Shown here one piece after another: positions 15,025 to 22,645 of a stretch of DNA of 64,000 nucleotides (its first letter is position 1; each line of letters starts with the position of its first letter). The DNA is taken from assembly GCA_024919175.1 (NCBI GenBank), contig CP103804.1, positions 1 through 64,000 on the forward strand. Reading direction: 5' to 3'. The notes under the pieces are model-generated. The model was not told the origin of the DNA. It made no database searches and worked only from the letters and a program-made list of their open reading frames with translations. The stretch comes from Clostridioides difficile. Lineage in GTDB: Bacteria > Bacillota > Clostridia > Peptostreptococcales > Peptostreptococcaceae. The position numbers and the translations under genes are program-made.

Positions 15025-15461
15025 TTTTTTGCTTCTTCTACTTTATCCTCAAAAGATGTATCAAATCCATTAACTTCGTTCACTTTTACAGTGTAATTTA
15101 CATACTCACCTGCTGTTAACATTATTTTTAATAACTGTGTCTCTCCCATAACTCCATAAGAATTTTGTAACTCAACGTCTTTCAAATCTGGAAATACTGT
15201 AGATGCTACACATAATTCAGCTACATAGCTGTTATAGTCAATTTCACTAGTGTATTGACCAGTATGCTTACCATTATTGCCAATTACCTTCACTCTTTTG
15301 GTACAGTTTCTTCTTAATACTTCATCTTCCTCAGAAGATAAAACTTTTAATTCCCATTCAACTGGCTTTCCTTCTTCATCTAAAAATCTATCACTTGCTA
15401 TATATTTTACATTATCAACTTTTATTGCATTTTGAGCTAAAAAAGCACTTAAATTACTCAT
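15021..15461 (-). CDS. XkdN-like tail assembly chaperone (gpG equivalent)
   Basis: A 146-residue protein from ATG 15461, behind AGGAGATTAGGA. It starts MSNLSAFLAQNAIKVDNVKY and contains a compact alpha/beta domain (PVEWELKVLSSEEDEVLRRNC, ELQNSYGVMGETQLLKIMLTAGEY), the XkdN/phage tail assembly chaperone family. It ends in GCA AAA AAC TAA, so the stop directly follows a slippery heptamer. In most phages the tape-measure gene follows at once; here a 6-kb cassette intervenes. Confidence 0.88.
   Translation of the reverse strand: MSNLSAFLAQNAIKVDNVKYIASDRFLDEEGKPVEWELKVLSSEEDEVLRRNCTKRVKVIGNNGKHTGQYTSEIDYNSYVAELCVASTVFPDLKDVELQNSYGVMGETQLLKIMLTAGEYVNYTVKVNEVNGFDTSFEDKVEEAKN
15024..15030 (-). other. 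Programmed -1 ribosomal frameshift site (A AAA AAC)
   Basis: The minus strand reads A AAA AAC in the zero frame immediately before TAA, the classical X XXY YYZ slippery heptamer. The -1 frame is open for 65 codons past it. Confidence 0.85.
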
Positions 15462-15497
15462 ATTATCCTAATCTCCTTTTATTTTAATTTTTTATAT

Positions 15498-15531
15498 AAA
15501 AAAACACATCTATAATTTATAAATGTGCGTT
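15498..15531 (-). terminator. Hairpin with T-run between tube and chaperone genes
   Basis: On the minus strand a stem (ACGCACAT / ATGTGTTT region, A/T-rich centre) precedes seven T residues right after the tube gene stop. A partial terminator here would raise tube mRNA relative to chaperone mRNA. Confidence 0.5.
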
Positions 15532-16002
15532 TTATTCCATTCCATTTATTATATTGAACTTTTCAACCAATTCCCAATCCTCGCATGTAAAGTCCATATC
15601 TTCATCAAGATACTCACCATCTGCATCAAATTTAACTATAATTCCACTGTCCATGTTGCAATCCTTAAGTATTATAGTTTGACGTCCAGCTGAACTCGTT
15701 GGGTCTTCATTTGTTACCTGTATATCAAAATAAATATCTTCACCAGTCTCTTTATACCTATAAAGAAGCTCTCTAAATATAGAAGTATTGTAGTGAAATG
15801 TTGCACTTCCTGTGTATTTGCTTCCAGTACTTTTATTCCCTTTTGTAGTGCTACCTAAGATAGGAACTTCACTTTTATTCTTTTCCATCTTAGCTTCTAA
15901 GTTAATAGCTTGCATAAAGTTATATCTTTTACCCTCAATAGTAACATAACATTCTGCCTTAGATGCACTTATTGTATCTCTTGCTTTTATTTGTTGAAAC
16001 AT
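15532..16002 (-). CDS. Tail tube protein (XkdM-like)
   Basis: A 156-residue protein from ATG 16002 (AGGAGTGTGATAAT before it). It has the XkdM/DUF2001 pattern: an N-terminal arm (MFQQIKARDTISASKAECYV), then NFMQAINLEAKMEKNKSEVP, VPILGSTTKGNK and a beta-sandwich core. It polymerises inside the sheath to form the rigid tube. It is 18 bases downstream of the sheath gene, as in PBSX and C. difficile myophages. Confidence 0.92.
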   Translation of the reverse strand: MFQQIKARDTISASKAECYVTIEGKRYNFMQAINLEAKMEKNKSEVPILGSTTKGNKSTGSKYTGSATFHYNTSIFRELLYRYKETGEDIYFDIQVTNEDPTSSAGRQTIILKDCNMDSGIIVKFDADGEYLDEDMDFTCEDWELVEKFNIINGME

Positions 16003-16019
16003 ATTATCACACTCCTCTT

Positions 16020-17330
16020 TTAACTAACTGAAACTGTCATATAAAGCTTGCTCATAGCATTAATAACCTTAACAGCATCACTCACTATAACAGTTTTCTT
16101 ATCATTTCCAAGCTCCACATTAACATCATCAGTTTTAAAATCTTCTATTGCTCTAATATTTTCTAATTCTTTATGATGCTTTACTACATCATTCCAGAAA
16201 CTTATTCTTCCTGCCTTGTCATTTGGAACTTTGCCTAAGTACTTTGTATTGAATAAAGTTGCAATATCATTAGCAATTTGGTCAAGTACTCTAACACTTT
16301 GATTACTTGAAAAATCGTCATTCTTATCGTCTGTAAAACTTACAAAAGTGTTTATATCCTCCAATACATGTACTTCATCACCAACTTTATGGAATATAAA
16401 TTTACCAGTTTTTAAAGCTTCTTCAAGTTGTATTTGTGTATAATTAACATCAACATCAAACTCGCCATCATATCGCTTGTTAGTGTTAGATTTATTTATA
16501 TCACATCCTGCTATAGCTCCAGTAGTCCAGTATATTAGACTAGATTCTAATAATCCAGTGTCTTTAATCTTATTTTCTACAGATACTATACCCTCATAAT
16601 CTGCATCATTCTTTTTATATAAAACAGTTTGAAACTTAGCTCCTACTTTATCTCTCATTCTTTTTGTAAACTCTACAAATAGACTTTTAATTTCTGCTGT
16701 TGTGGACAAACAGCCTAGTGCATTAAATGAGTAACTTTCTATTTTATCTAAGAAAGCTTGATATTCTGCTCCTGTGACTGCTTCGCCATTAGTTCCATTA
16801 GTAAAAGTTAAACCTGCTGTAGCTTCTAGTGTTGCTTCTTTCTTCCAAGTGACATAGTCATTATCTACTAAATCTGTAATAACTTTTGCTATTTGTGTAT
16901 CAAGTTTCTTATTATCTAAAAGTGTTACAACATCAAGTTTAGTATTATCATCTATATTTGTTGTTACTATTATCTTTAAGTCATTACCTCTTATTCCACT
17001 ATACTTAGCTGTAGCAATAGTACAACTGGCTTTAACACCTTTATTTAATTTATAGAAATATCCTAACTTTATATTCTTAAATAAATCTCTCAAACCTTTC
17101 AGCTTTTCATGTGTATAATCATATCCAAAAAACTTAGTTGAATATTTCTCAAAATCATCACTTGTGACTTGGAAAATTTCTTCATCAATACCCCAATCTA
17201 ATTCTAAAGGCATTGCGACAATACCTCTATCAGATAATGTACTTGTTGCCCTCTTAGCTGAGATAAAGTTTATATAAGCACCTGGTAATACTTTATTCTG
17301 TGTTACAAATATTCCTCCACCTAAAGCCAT
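16020..17330 (-). CDS. Tail sheath protein (XkdK-like)
   Basis: A 436-residue protein starting MALGGGIFVTQNKVLPGAYIN, typical of the XkdK sheath family. Conserved landmarks are GIVAMPLELDWG, KVGDEVHVLEDINTFVSFT and VRVLDQIANDIATLFNTKYLGKVPND near the C-terminus, the domain that forms the sheath mesh. Its presence makes this a contractile-tail (myovirus-type) phage. Length is normal. Confidence 0.95.
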   Translation of the reverse strand: MALGGGIFVTQNKVLPGAYINFISAKRATSTLSDRGIVAMPLELDWGIDEEIFQVTSDDFEKYSTKFFGYDYTHEKLKGLRDLFKNIKLGYFYKLNKGVKASCTIATAKYSGIRGNDLKIIVTTNIDDNTKLDVVTLLDNKKLDTQIAKVITDLVDNDYVTWKKEATLEATAGLTFTNGTNGEAVTGAEYQAFLDKIESYSFNALGCLSTTAEIKSLFVEFTKRMRDKVGAKFQTVLYKKNDADYEGIVSVENKIKDTGLLESSLIYWTTGAIAGCDINKSNTNKRYDGEFDVDVNYTQIQLEEALKTGKFIFHKVGDEVHVLEDINTFVSFTDDKNDDFSSNQSVRVLDQIANDIATLFNTKYLGKVPNDKAGRISFWNDVVKHHKELENIRAIEDFKTDDVNVELGNDKKTVIVSDAVKVINAMSKLYMTVSVS

Positions 17331-17331
17331 A

Positions 17332-17508
17332 CTAACTCACTCCTTTCATAAAATTATTTATCATATCTTCCACTTCTGAGAAGGAATATAATTCATTTTC
17401 TTTTAAAATTGCATTCAACAAATCTTTTCTATTTACATACCTTTTAGAATTAACTATCTGCTCTTTAGTAAACTTATATCCATCTTCTTTACTTAATGTT
17501 TTACTCAA
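17332..17508 (-). CDS. Small tail-region protein (58 aa), unknown
   Basis: I place the start at TTG 17508 with GAGGTG 6 bases before; the GTG at 17517 is part of that ribosome site. The product begins MSKTLSKEDGYKFTKEQ and is helical and charged. It lies between the tail-terminator-like gene and the sheath gene, where PBSX-type clusters often have a short XkdJ-like gene. No motif supports a function. Confidence 0.6.
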   Translation of the reverse strand: MSKTLSKEDGYKFTKEQIVNSKRYVNRKDLLNAILKENELYSFSEVEDMINNFMKGVS

Positions 17509-17938
17509 GTTTATCACCTCTCTTCAAACCACCGAATAACTCTACTGTATCCATTTTATCTGCATTATTACTCTTTATAGTGAAGTAGTTATAATCAACA
17601 AAGAAATGAAGTACATTATCTACAATTTCAAAGTTCATATTTGTTCCTCTGACTAAATCTCCATCAATTTCTATATACTCTAATTCCTCCAGTAGCATCT
17701 CAGCTATCTCATTTATTTCAAATGACTTATTATCACTTTTTGGAAAATAATGTACATCAAATGAATTTTTCTTTAATTCTCTACCACTTGGATAAGGCAC
17801 TTTACTTGGATTTAGAGGGCAAATAAAAAAACAAGGTTCATTTATACCTTGCTCCACATCTTCACTATAAATTGTATAGCTCTCTCCAAATGATTTATCT
17901 AATTTTACTGATATTCCATCAATTATATTATTAAGCAT
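17501..17938 (-). CDS. Phage tail terminator-like protein (DUF6838 type)
   Basis: A 145-residue protein from ATG 17938 (AAGGTATTTG before it) beginning MLNNIIDGISVKLDKSFGE. It has the alternating pattern of the small tail-terminator/tail-completion fold, with CFFICPLNPSKVPYPSGRE and FEIVDNVLHFFVDYNYFTI. It overlaps its neighbours on both sides. Position between the gp10-like protein and the sheath supports a neck or tail-terminator role; the family name is recalled, not verified. Confidence 0.65.
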   Translation of the reverse strand: MLNNIIDGISVKLDKSFGESYTIYSEDVEQGINEPCFFICPLNPSKVPYPSGRELKKNSFDVHYFPKSDNKSFEINEIAEMLLEELEYIEIDGDLVRGTNMNFEIVDNVLHFFVDYNYFTIKSNNADKMDTVELFGGLKRGDKLE

Positions 17939-18356
17939 CAAATACCTTCTTTAATAAATTTATTAATTTCTTTTCTATTATTACATCTACTTGACCTCTT
18001 AATTCTTGCACTGAAATAGTCATCATATATCTACCTTTAACCCAACCTTTATGATTTCTAGTTCTATGACCATATTCAATAAAACTGGCATATTTGATGG
18101 GGTTAATAATTTCTATAATGTAAGTATCTCCAGCTTTAATGACTGGAAGTGACCTTGCATAAGCTACACCATTCCAACCTTGTCGTAACACTCCTGTATC
18201 AACTGGTGTACGTTTTATAGCCTTACCAATTAATCTTGCTGCTAATTCTTTTGCACAATCTCTACAAAACTTATCAAGCTGGCTTTCTTCCAACCTTTGT
18301 AGATTTCTTTGTAGCTTCCTTAGTTCTTTAAAATCAACGCTTCCACCTCTAGCCAT
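17931..18356 (-). CDS. HK97 gp10-like neck/head-tail protein
   Basis: A 141-residue protein with the conserved gp10 pattern: LAARLIGKAIKRTPVDTG, VLRQGWNG, then INPIKYASFIEYGHRTR. The TPVDTGxLRxGW motif is the hallmark of this connector family. ATG 18356 overlaps the preceding stop (TAATG), giving translational coupling. Confidence 0.88.
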   Translation of the reverse strand: MARGGSVDFKELRKLQRNLQRLEESQLDKFCRDCAKELAARLIGKAIKRTPVDTGVLRQGWNGVAYARSLPVIKAGDTYIIEIINPIKYASFIEYGHRTRNHKGWVKGRYMMTISVQELRGQVDVIIEKKLINLLKKVFDA

Positions 18357-18703
18357 TAAGCTTTATCCTTAAATAATTCAAGTATTATTTCTTGATGATT
18401 TTGATATATAGCTGATTCTCCACTTCTTATATATTCTTTATTATTTATAATAAGTTTTGAACCTGCTTTAATTTCTATGTTTGGAGATATAAAGAGTTTA
18501 ATAGTTTGCTCTAGCTTAGCTACTTTTCCATCTGTAGCTGATGTAATATTTTTATATGAAAGCTTACATGGTTGATTTTCTAATACAACTACTTCTTTAT
18601 TGTTAGTTCGTTTTGTAATAGGGTCTTTGATTGGGTGATATTCAGCTATAGTACATTTATCTCTATATAACATTTCTATTGCTTTTCTAGTTTTACTTAC
18701 CAT
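18356..18703 (-). CDS. Head-tail closure/joining protein (XkdH-like)
   Basis: The start is ATG 18703 with AGGTGCTTAAG upstream; the GTG at 18712 is part of that site. The 115-residue beta-barrel-like protein has YRDKCTIAEYHPIKDP, PCKLSYKN and KLIINNKEYIRSG, the pattern of SPP1 gp16/YqbH-type head closure proteins. It is placed between the connector and gp10-like genes. Confidence 0.8.
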   Translation of the reverse strand: MVSKTRKAIEMLYRDKCTIAEYHPIKDPITKRTNNKEVVVLENQPCKLSYKNITSATDGKVAKLEQTIKLFISPNIEIKAGSKLIINNKEYIRSGESAIYQNHQEIILELFKDKA

Positions 18704-19107
18704 CTTAAGCACCTAAAGGTTAATATCTTATTCTTACCATAAGTAGTAAGATAAGCTATTAAGCTATCAAAGCGTTGTTCTGGTGTTTGAGAGCCACTTC
18801 CTATAGCAAAATCTACCTTTGTATCACCTTCTGATATAGACTTTTCTACAGCTTCAAAGTTAATGCTTTCTATATCTAATTGACCCATATTTTTCTTAGT
18901 AAACAAGAACTCTCCAACTATCATATCTATTTCTATATTGTATAACTCTTTTGGAATTTCATTTATATTACAATCCAATTTTATACTATTTTCTATCTTT
19001 TCTCTTACAAAATCTATTAACCATTTATCTCCATCTTTTAGTGTATATCCAAAACCTTGAAGTCTTTTTTCTATATTGTCAACCATGTTATCAACTTCTT
19101 TTTTCAT
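18697..19107 (-). CDS. Head-tail connector (YqbG/gp15-like)
   Basis: ATG 19107 is preferred, with AGGTGAAT just upstream; a GTG at 19116 belongs to that site. The 136-residue helical protein contains RLQGFGYTLKDGDKWLIDFV and ends in a short basic stretch (KNKILTFRCLRW), matching the YqbG/SPP1 gp15 adaptor family that docks on the portal. It overlaps the next gene by 7 bases. Confidence 0.8.
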   Translation of the reverse strand: MKKEVDNMVDNIEKRLQGFGYTLKDGDKWLIDFVREKIENSIKLDCNINEIPKELYNIEIDMIVGEFLFTKKNMGQLDIESINFEAVEKSISEGDTKVDFAIGSGSQTPEQRFDSLIAYLTTYGKNKILTFRCLRW

Positions 19108-19116
19108 AATATTCAC

Positions 19117-19410
19117 CTACTTTTTGTTGGACTTATTTTTTTCTGTAGGTTCTGCTTTTTCTATAGATTGGCTATCTTCTTCCTCTAAAGTTTTTACTTT
19201 CTCTTTAAGCTGCTTATTTTCTTCTTCTAAAGATTTAACTTTATTTCTTAAAATATTATTTTCAGCAACCAAATCCTTTACATTTAAAGACTTACCATAT
19301 TTCTCTACTTTTCCATCTTTATCTATCAAATCATATCCCATCTCTAAAAAATCATCTATCCTACATTCTTCTATAGTTAATATTCTATTTAATTTCCTTA
19401 CTTGTGCCAT
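19117..19410 (-). CDS. Coiled-coil head-region protein, unknown
   Basis: A 97-residue protein starting MAQVRKLNRILTIEECRIDD. Residues 45-80 form a regular coiled coil (LVAENNILRNKVKSLEEEN, KQLKEKVKTLEEE) and the tail is Lys/Glu-rich. It lies between the capsid and connector genes, where YqbF-like proteins occur in other Gram-positive phages. The start overlaps the capsid stop. Confidence 0.65.
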   Translation of the reverse strand: MAQVRKLNRILTIEECRIDDFLEMGYDLIDKDGKVEKYGKSLNVKDLVAENNILRNKVKSLEEENKQLKEKVKTLEEEDSQSIEKAEPTEKNKSNKK

Positions 19411-20309
19411 TATGCTCCAGCTCCTTCAACAACAAATTGTATTGCATCAGCTTTTTTATTTAATATAAATACATCCTCAAAACTTTCTTCAAAATACAAA
19501 TATTTTCCTTCTGTAACTGCTCTTGGTTCATCTAAAGTTGAGAATTGATAAGAAACTGGTGTAATTACTGCGGATGGATGTATTAAAGACATATTTATTT
19601 GTTTAGCTCCTGCACCTGCTTTCCATCCTGTTGTAAAATCATATGCAGTTTTCATAAGTGCTGATGGAATTTTAATTATTTTAACTGTGTCAATATCAGT
19701 TGTTTGACGATTAAGAGAAGTTCCTCCATCCTTTATATTTACTGTTCTTTGTATCTCTTTTGCATTTTTAATAAGTGTATTAATCGTTGGTGTAACATAC
19801 AATATTCTTCCATTTTCTGGCACCCTAGCTTCTGTCATTCTTTCCATCATCATATCAAATATTTCTAAAACATTTGCAGTTGTAATAACTGTTGTATCTG
19901 CTACCTTGCCTAGCGCTGTCCAGTCAGCATAAATTTTAGATATACAATACGCATCCATCTCTGGAAACTTTTGTTCTTCATTGTATACTTGAGTTATATT
20001 TCCTATTGAAGCTACATGGTTAGTTTGGTCAATATCTGCTGGATGAACTAATGTTGACCATTTTCTTTGGTTAGTTAACACCTTAGGTTCCCAAGCATTA
20101 TCATAGTTTCTTTGAGCTACTGCTATTGTATCTCTGTTTGAATCCACCCTTCCAGTTGTAGATATAGTTGGTATTTCTATTGTTTTAGAACCAGTCCATC
20201 TGTATCTACCATTATTTTCTGTAGCATATAAATCCCCAAAGTTTAAAGTATAAGGATATGCTTGTGCTAAAACATTTGAATATTCTTTTGCATAATTTAG
20301 TGCTGCCAT
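19410..20309 (-). CDS. Major capsid protein
   Basis: A 299-residue protein of the HK97-like fold found in C. difficile myophages. Landmarks are MAALNYAKEYSNVLAQAYPY, GSKTIEIPTISTTGRVD, TNQRKWSTLVHPADIDQTN and RILYVTPTINTLIKNAKE. It follows the scaffold gene by 11 bases, a standard pair. It assembles the procapsid together with the separate scaffold, so no internal delta domain is needed. Confidence 0.92.
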   Translation of the reverse strand: MAALNYAKEYSNVLAQAYPYTLNFGDLYATENNGRYRWTGSKTIEIPTISTTGRVDSNRDTIAVAQRNYDNAWEPKVLTNQRKWSTLVHPADIDQTNHVASIGNITQVYNEEQKFPEMDAYCISKIYADWTALGKVADTTVITTANVLEIFDMMMERMTEARVPENGRILYVTPTINTLIKNAKEIQRTVNIKDGGTSLNRQTTDIDTVKIIKIPSALMKTAYDFTTGWKAGAGAKQINMSLIHPSAVITPVSYQFSTLDEPRAVTEGKYLYFEESFEDVFILNKKADAIQFVVEGAGA

Positions 20310-20320
20310 TTTATTTCCTC

Positions 20321-20884
20321 CTATTTATTATTATTTTCATGAGGTCTTACCCCAGTAAAATTAAAGCCAAAATCAGTTATTTTAGGTTCTTCACCTGGTG
20401 TTATAGTATCTATTTTAGGTTCTTCACCTTCTAGTGTTGCATTAAACAAATAATCTTTATCCACTTTTAAAGGGTTTATCTGTTCTTCAAAAGCTTTTTG
20501 TCTATCTTTACTATTTCTTAGTGCTCCCATATCTAAATGAGCTTTTAATGCAACTTCATCTCTACATTTAACAGACTTAAAGGCATCACCTAACCAGTAA
20601 TTAAAGTCTTTTTCTTCAATTTCTTTTTTGTAAGTTTCTTCTAAAGTTTTCTTATCAGTTTCATAAGTATTTTTTAGACTCTCTACATCCTCTTTTGTCA
20701 TACCTCCTTCAAACTTTTCAATAGTTTCATTGGCTGTATTAAGCTGTGTTTCAAGATTTGCATAATCTTCTTGAGTAACTGTAGTCTCTTTTATTTTCTT
20801 TTCTATAGACTTTTGTAAAGAAGCTACATCAACCTTGTTATCTTCTACTTTTATTCCTTCTAGTAATTCTTTTAACCAATCCAT
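20321..20884 (-). CDS. Capsid scaffolding protein (DUF4355-like)
   Basis: A 187-residue, strongly acidic and helical protein (ETQLNTANETIEKFEGG, LKNTYETDKKTLEETYKKE), with NYWLGDAFKSVKCRDEVALKAHLD in the middle and a short C-terminus near FNFTGVRPH that would bind the capsid protein. Length, coiled coil and position before the capsid gene identify it as the scaffold. Confidence 0.88.
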   Translation of the reverse strand: MDWLKELLEGIKVEDNKVDVASLQKSIEKKIKETTVTQEDYANLETQLNTANETIEKFEGGMTKEDVESLKNTYETDKKTLEETYKKEIEEKDFNYWLGDAFKSVKCRDEVALKAHLDMGALRNSKDRQKAFEEQINPLKVDKDYLFNATLEGEEPKIDTITPGEEPKITDFGFNFTGVRPHENNNK

Positions 20885-20925
20885 TTTAAATATCTCCTTT
20901 CATTTTTTACAAAATAAAAAAGTCT

Positions 20926-21120
20926 TTATAGACTTTTATCTAATGATTTATTTAATTCTTCTCTTACTCTCTTTAAAATTTCATCAGAAACTTCGTCTAT
21001 ATTAGCTTTATTTTCTTTTTTTAATTTATTACAAAGAATACCTACATTAAGATTAGCAATACAATTAATAACGATTTGTACTACACAAACTACAACTATA
21101 ATTTGGGTTAATATACACAT
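20926..21120 (-). CDS. Small single-TM protein (64 aa)
   Basis: ATG 21120 is used, with TAGGTGATTTTA in front. One hydrophobic helix (ILTQIIVVVCVVQIVINCIA) is followed by a charged cytosolic tail (KLKKENKANIDEVSDEILK). It lies between a GDYI-domain protein and the scaffold. Similar small membrane proteins occur in this phage group; function unknown. Confidence 0.6.
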   Translation of the reverse strand: MCILTQIIVVVCVVQIVINCIANLNVGILCNKLKKENKANIDEVSDEILKRVREELNKSLDKSL

Positions 21121-21143
21121 TAAAATCACCTACCTTTTTTTAT

Positions 21144-21767
21144 CTAATAATTTATCTTAGTTTTCCCTTCTTTAGCAAAACGTGCTTTTACATCTTTATA
21201 TGCTGTCTCTCTTATATACTCCAAATCCTCATCAGAAAGTTGCTTTGTAGGACTTTTTATTTTTATTTTTATTTCATTAAGCTTTTCTTTTCCAAATACT
21301 CTATTTAAATTTTCTTCTAATCTATATACTACTTCATTAAATGTTTCAATTTCTTTTGTAGCACTTCTTATATTTTCCTCAAAGTCTGTTGTATCTAGCT
21401 TTATCTTAGCTGAAAGTTCCAAGTTATTTTTCTTAACCTTTTCTTTATCAATGTATCTATGCTTTTGTTCTAAATTTTCAGCATAGTTTGTTAAATTTTC
21501 AATAGTTGCAGTATATTCAACTTTTTGATATGTCATTTCAAATATATCTGCTCTACGTGGATATATTTCTCCTTTTACACCTTGTATAATGTAATCACCT
21601 TTATTAGCTCTCACAGTACCTTCTAATGTCTCTAAATCACAACTTACATGTCCATTAATCCATTTAAAATTACAAACTCTACTATTTCCAATAAACCATT
21701 CTGGTTCTATATCATAGCCTAATCTGAAAGCTTCCACTTCGACTGGTCTCTTTTTAAATTTAGCCAT
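21144..21767 (-). CDS. GDYI/PGDYG-type phage protein with C-terminal extension
   Basis: A 207-residue protein. The N-terminal 85 residues (MAKFKKRPVEVEAFRLG, GDYIIQGVKGEIYPRRADIF) are the small phage domain that carries the GDYI/V turn. The remaining 120 residues are helical and polar. The N-terminal domain is repeated in the gene just upstream (21767-22162), so the pair arose by duplication. The start ATG overlaps the previous stop. Role unknown; position is between head genes. Confidence 0.7.
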   Translation of the reverse strand: MAKFKKRPVEVEAFRLGYDIEPEWFIGNSRVCNFKWINGHVSCDLETLEGTVRANKGDYIIQGVKGEIYPRRADIFEMTYQKVEYTATIENLTNYAENLEQKHRYIDKEKVKKNNLELSAKIKLDTTDFEENIRSATKEIETFNEVVYRLEENLNRVFGKEKLNEIKIKIKSPTKQLSDEDLEYIRETAYKDVKARFAKEGKTKINY

Positions 21768-22162
21768 TATTCATCCTCCTTAATTCCTATAAGTTCAAAT
21801 GTAAATTTTGAGTCCTTTAATGGTATTCTTCTTAAACATTCTAATTCTTTATCAGAAAACTTTGTTTTTTCATCATCTAAATCCTCATAATGCTTTTCAA
21901 ATTCCCCACATGCACAAGAATAGATTTTACCTTCACTATCTTTTATAATCCAATCTCCATTTGTTGCTCTAATAACTCCATTTTTATATTTTATACAGAT
22001 AGTTTTCTTTACTTCACCTTTACGGTTCATAGAGTTTAAAGATTCATCAACCCATATAATCCCCTTCTCAAAAGCTTGATAAAACCACCTAGGAGTATTA
22101 GGGCTTCCTAATATCCATTTAAAGGCTTCTACTTCCTCATATTTCTTTTTAAATTTAGCCAT
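21767..22162 (-). CDS. GDWI-domain phage protein, paralogue of 21144-21767
   Basis: A 131-residue protein starting MAKFKKKYEEVEAFKWILGS and containing GDWIIKDSEGKIYSCACGEF, the equivalent of GDYIIQGVKGEIYP in the next gene. It has an insertion before the turn and a CxC pair. It is translationally coupled to its paralogue. Function unknown. Confidence 0.7.
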   Translation of the reverse strand: MAKFKKKYEEVEAFKWILGSPNTPRWFYQAFEKGIIWVDESLNSMNRKGEVKKTICIKYKNGVIRATNGDWIIKDSEGKIYSCACGEFEKHYEDLDDEKTKFSDKELECLRRIPLKDSKFTFELIGIKEDE

Positions 22163-22163
22163 A

Positions 22164-22415
22164 TTACTTATTCCTCCTTAAAGCTTTAACCATATCTTCA
22201 TTACTAACAAACAAAGAATATGGTATGAGTATCACACCAAGAATAAAATTGAGCAATGGAAATAAAGCTAGAAAAATAAAATTATATTTTTTTCTTTTTC
22301 TAACATTCATACTTTTAAGTAATTCAATTAATTCCTTGTTACCATCAACCCTCATTTTTAATAAGTAAAGCCCTGTGCAAAATACAATTACTGATAAAAT
22401 ATATAATTTAAGCAT
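22164..22415 (-). CDS. Two-TM membrane protein (83 aa)
   Basis: The protein starts MLKLYILSVIVFCTGLYLL (TM1) and has a second helix (FIFLALFPLLNFILGVILIPY) separated by a basic loop, NVRKRKKYN. It ends in a charged tail. It sits 1 base before the GDWI gene start. No family recognised. Confidence 0.6.
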   Translation of the reverse strand: MLKLYILSVIVFCTGLYLLKMRVDGNKELIELLKSMNVRKRKKYNFIFLALFPLLNFILGVILIPYSLFVSNEDMVKALRRNK

Positions 22416-22448
22416 TTCAAATCACCCTCTCAATAAATTTTTACATAA

Positions 22449-22488
22449 TAAAAGCACCTACTAATTTATAACTTAGCAAGTGCTTTTA
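22449..22488 (-). terminator. Terminator-like hairpin, dispersed family
   Basis: AAGCACTTG / TAGGTGCTTTT stem on the minus strand, overlapping the last codons of the 52-residue gene. It could partly separate head-assembly from downstream head genes. Confidence 0.45.
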
Positions 22489-22644
22489 TTCTTTATTATT
22501 AATCTTTCTTTCAATTATTTTTCTTCTAATTTCTTGCGCTTCTTTCACTTCTTCTTCTGTTAATGTTCTTTCCCCTACCACTTTAGCTTGTGGTATTTCT
22601 GTCCATCTTGGTGATGAAAATATTTCTTCTTTATCCTTTTTCAT
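22486..22644 (-). CDS. Small charged protein (52 aa) downstream of MuF-ART gene
   Basis: ATG 22644 follows AAAGAGGTATAAT. The product begins MKKDKEEIFSSPRWTEIP and ends in a long charged helix (LTEEEVKEAQEIRRKIIE). It starts 2 bases after the stop of the head protein that carries an ADP-ribosyltransferase domain, so it is translationally linked to it. An immunity or chaperone role for that toxin-like domain is a speculation from position only. Confidence 0.65.
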   Translation of the reverse strand: MKKDKEEIFSSPRWTEIPQAKVVGERTLTEEEVKEAQEIRRKIIERKINNKE

Positions 22645-22645
22645 A

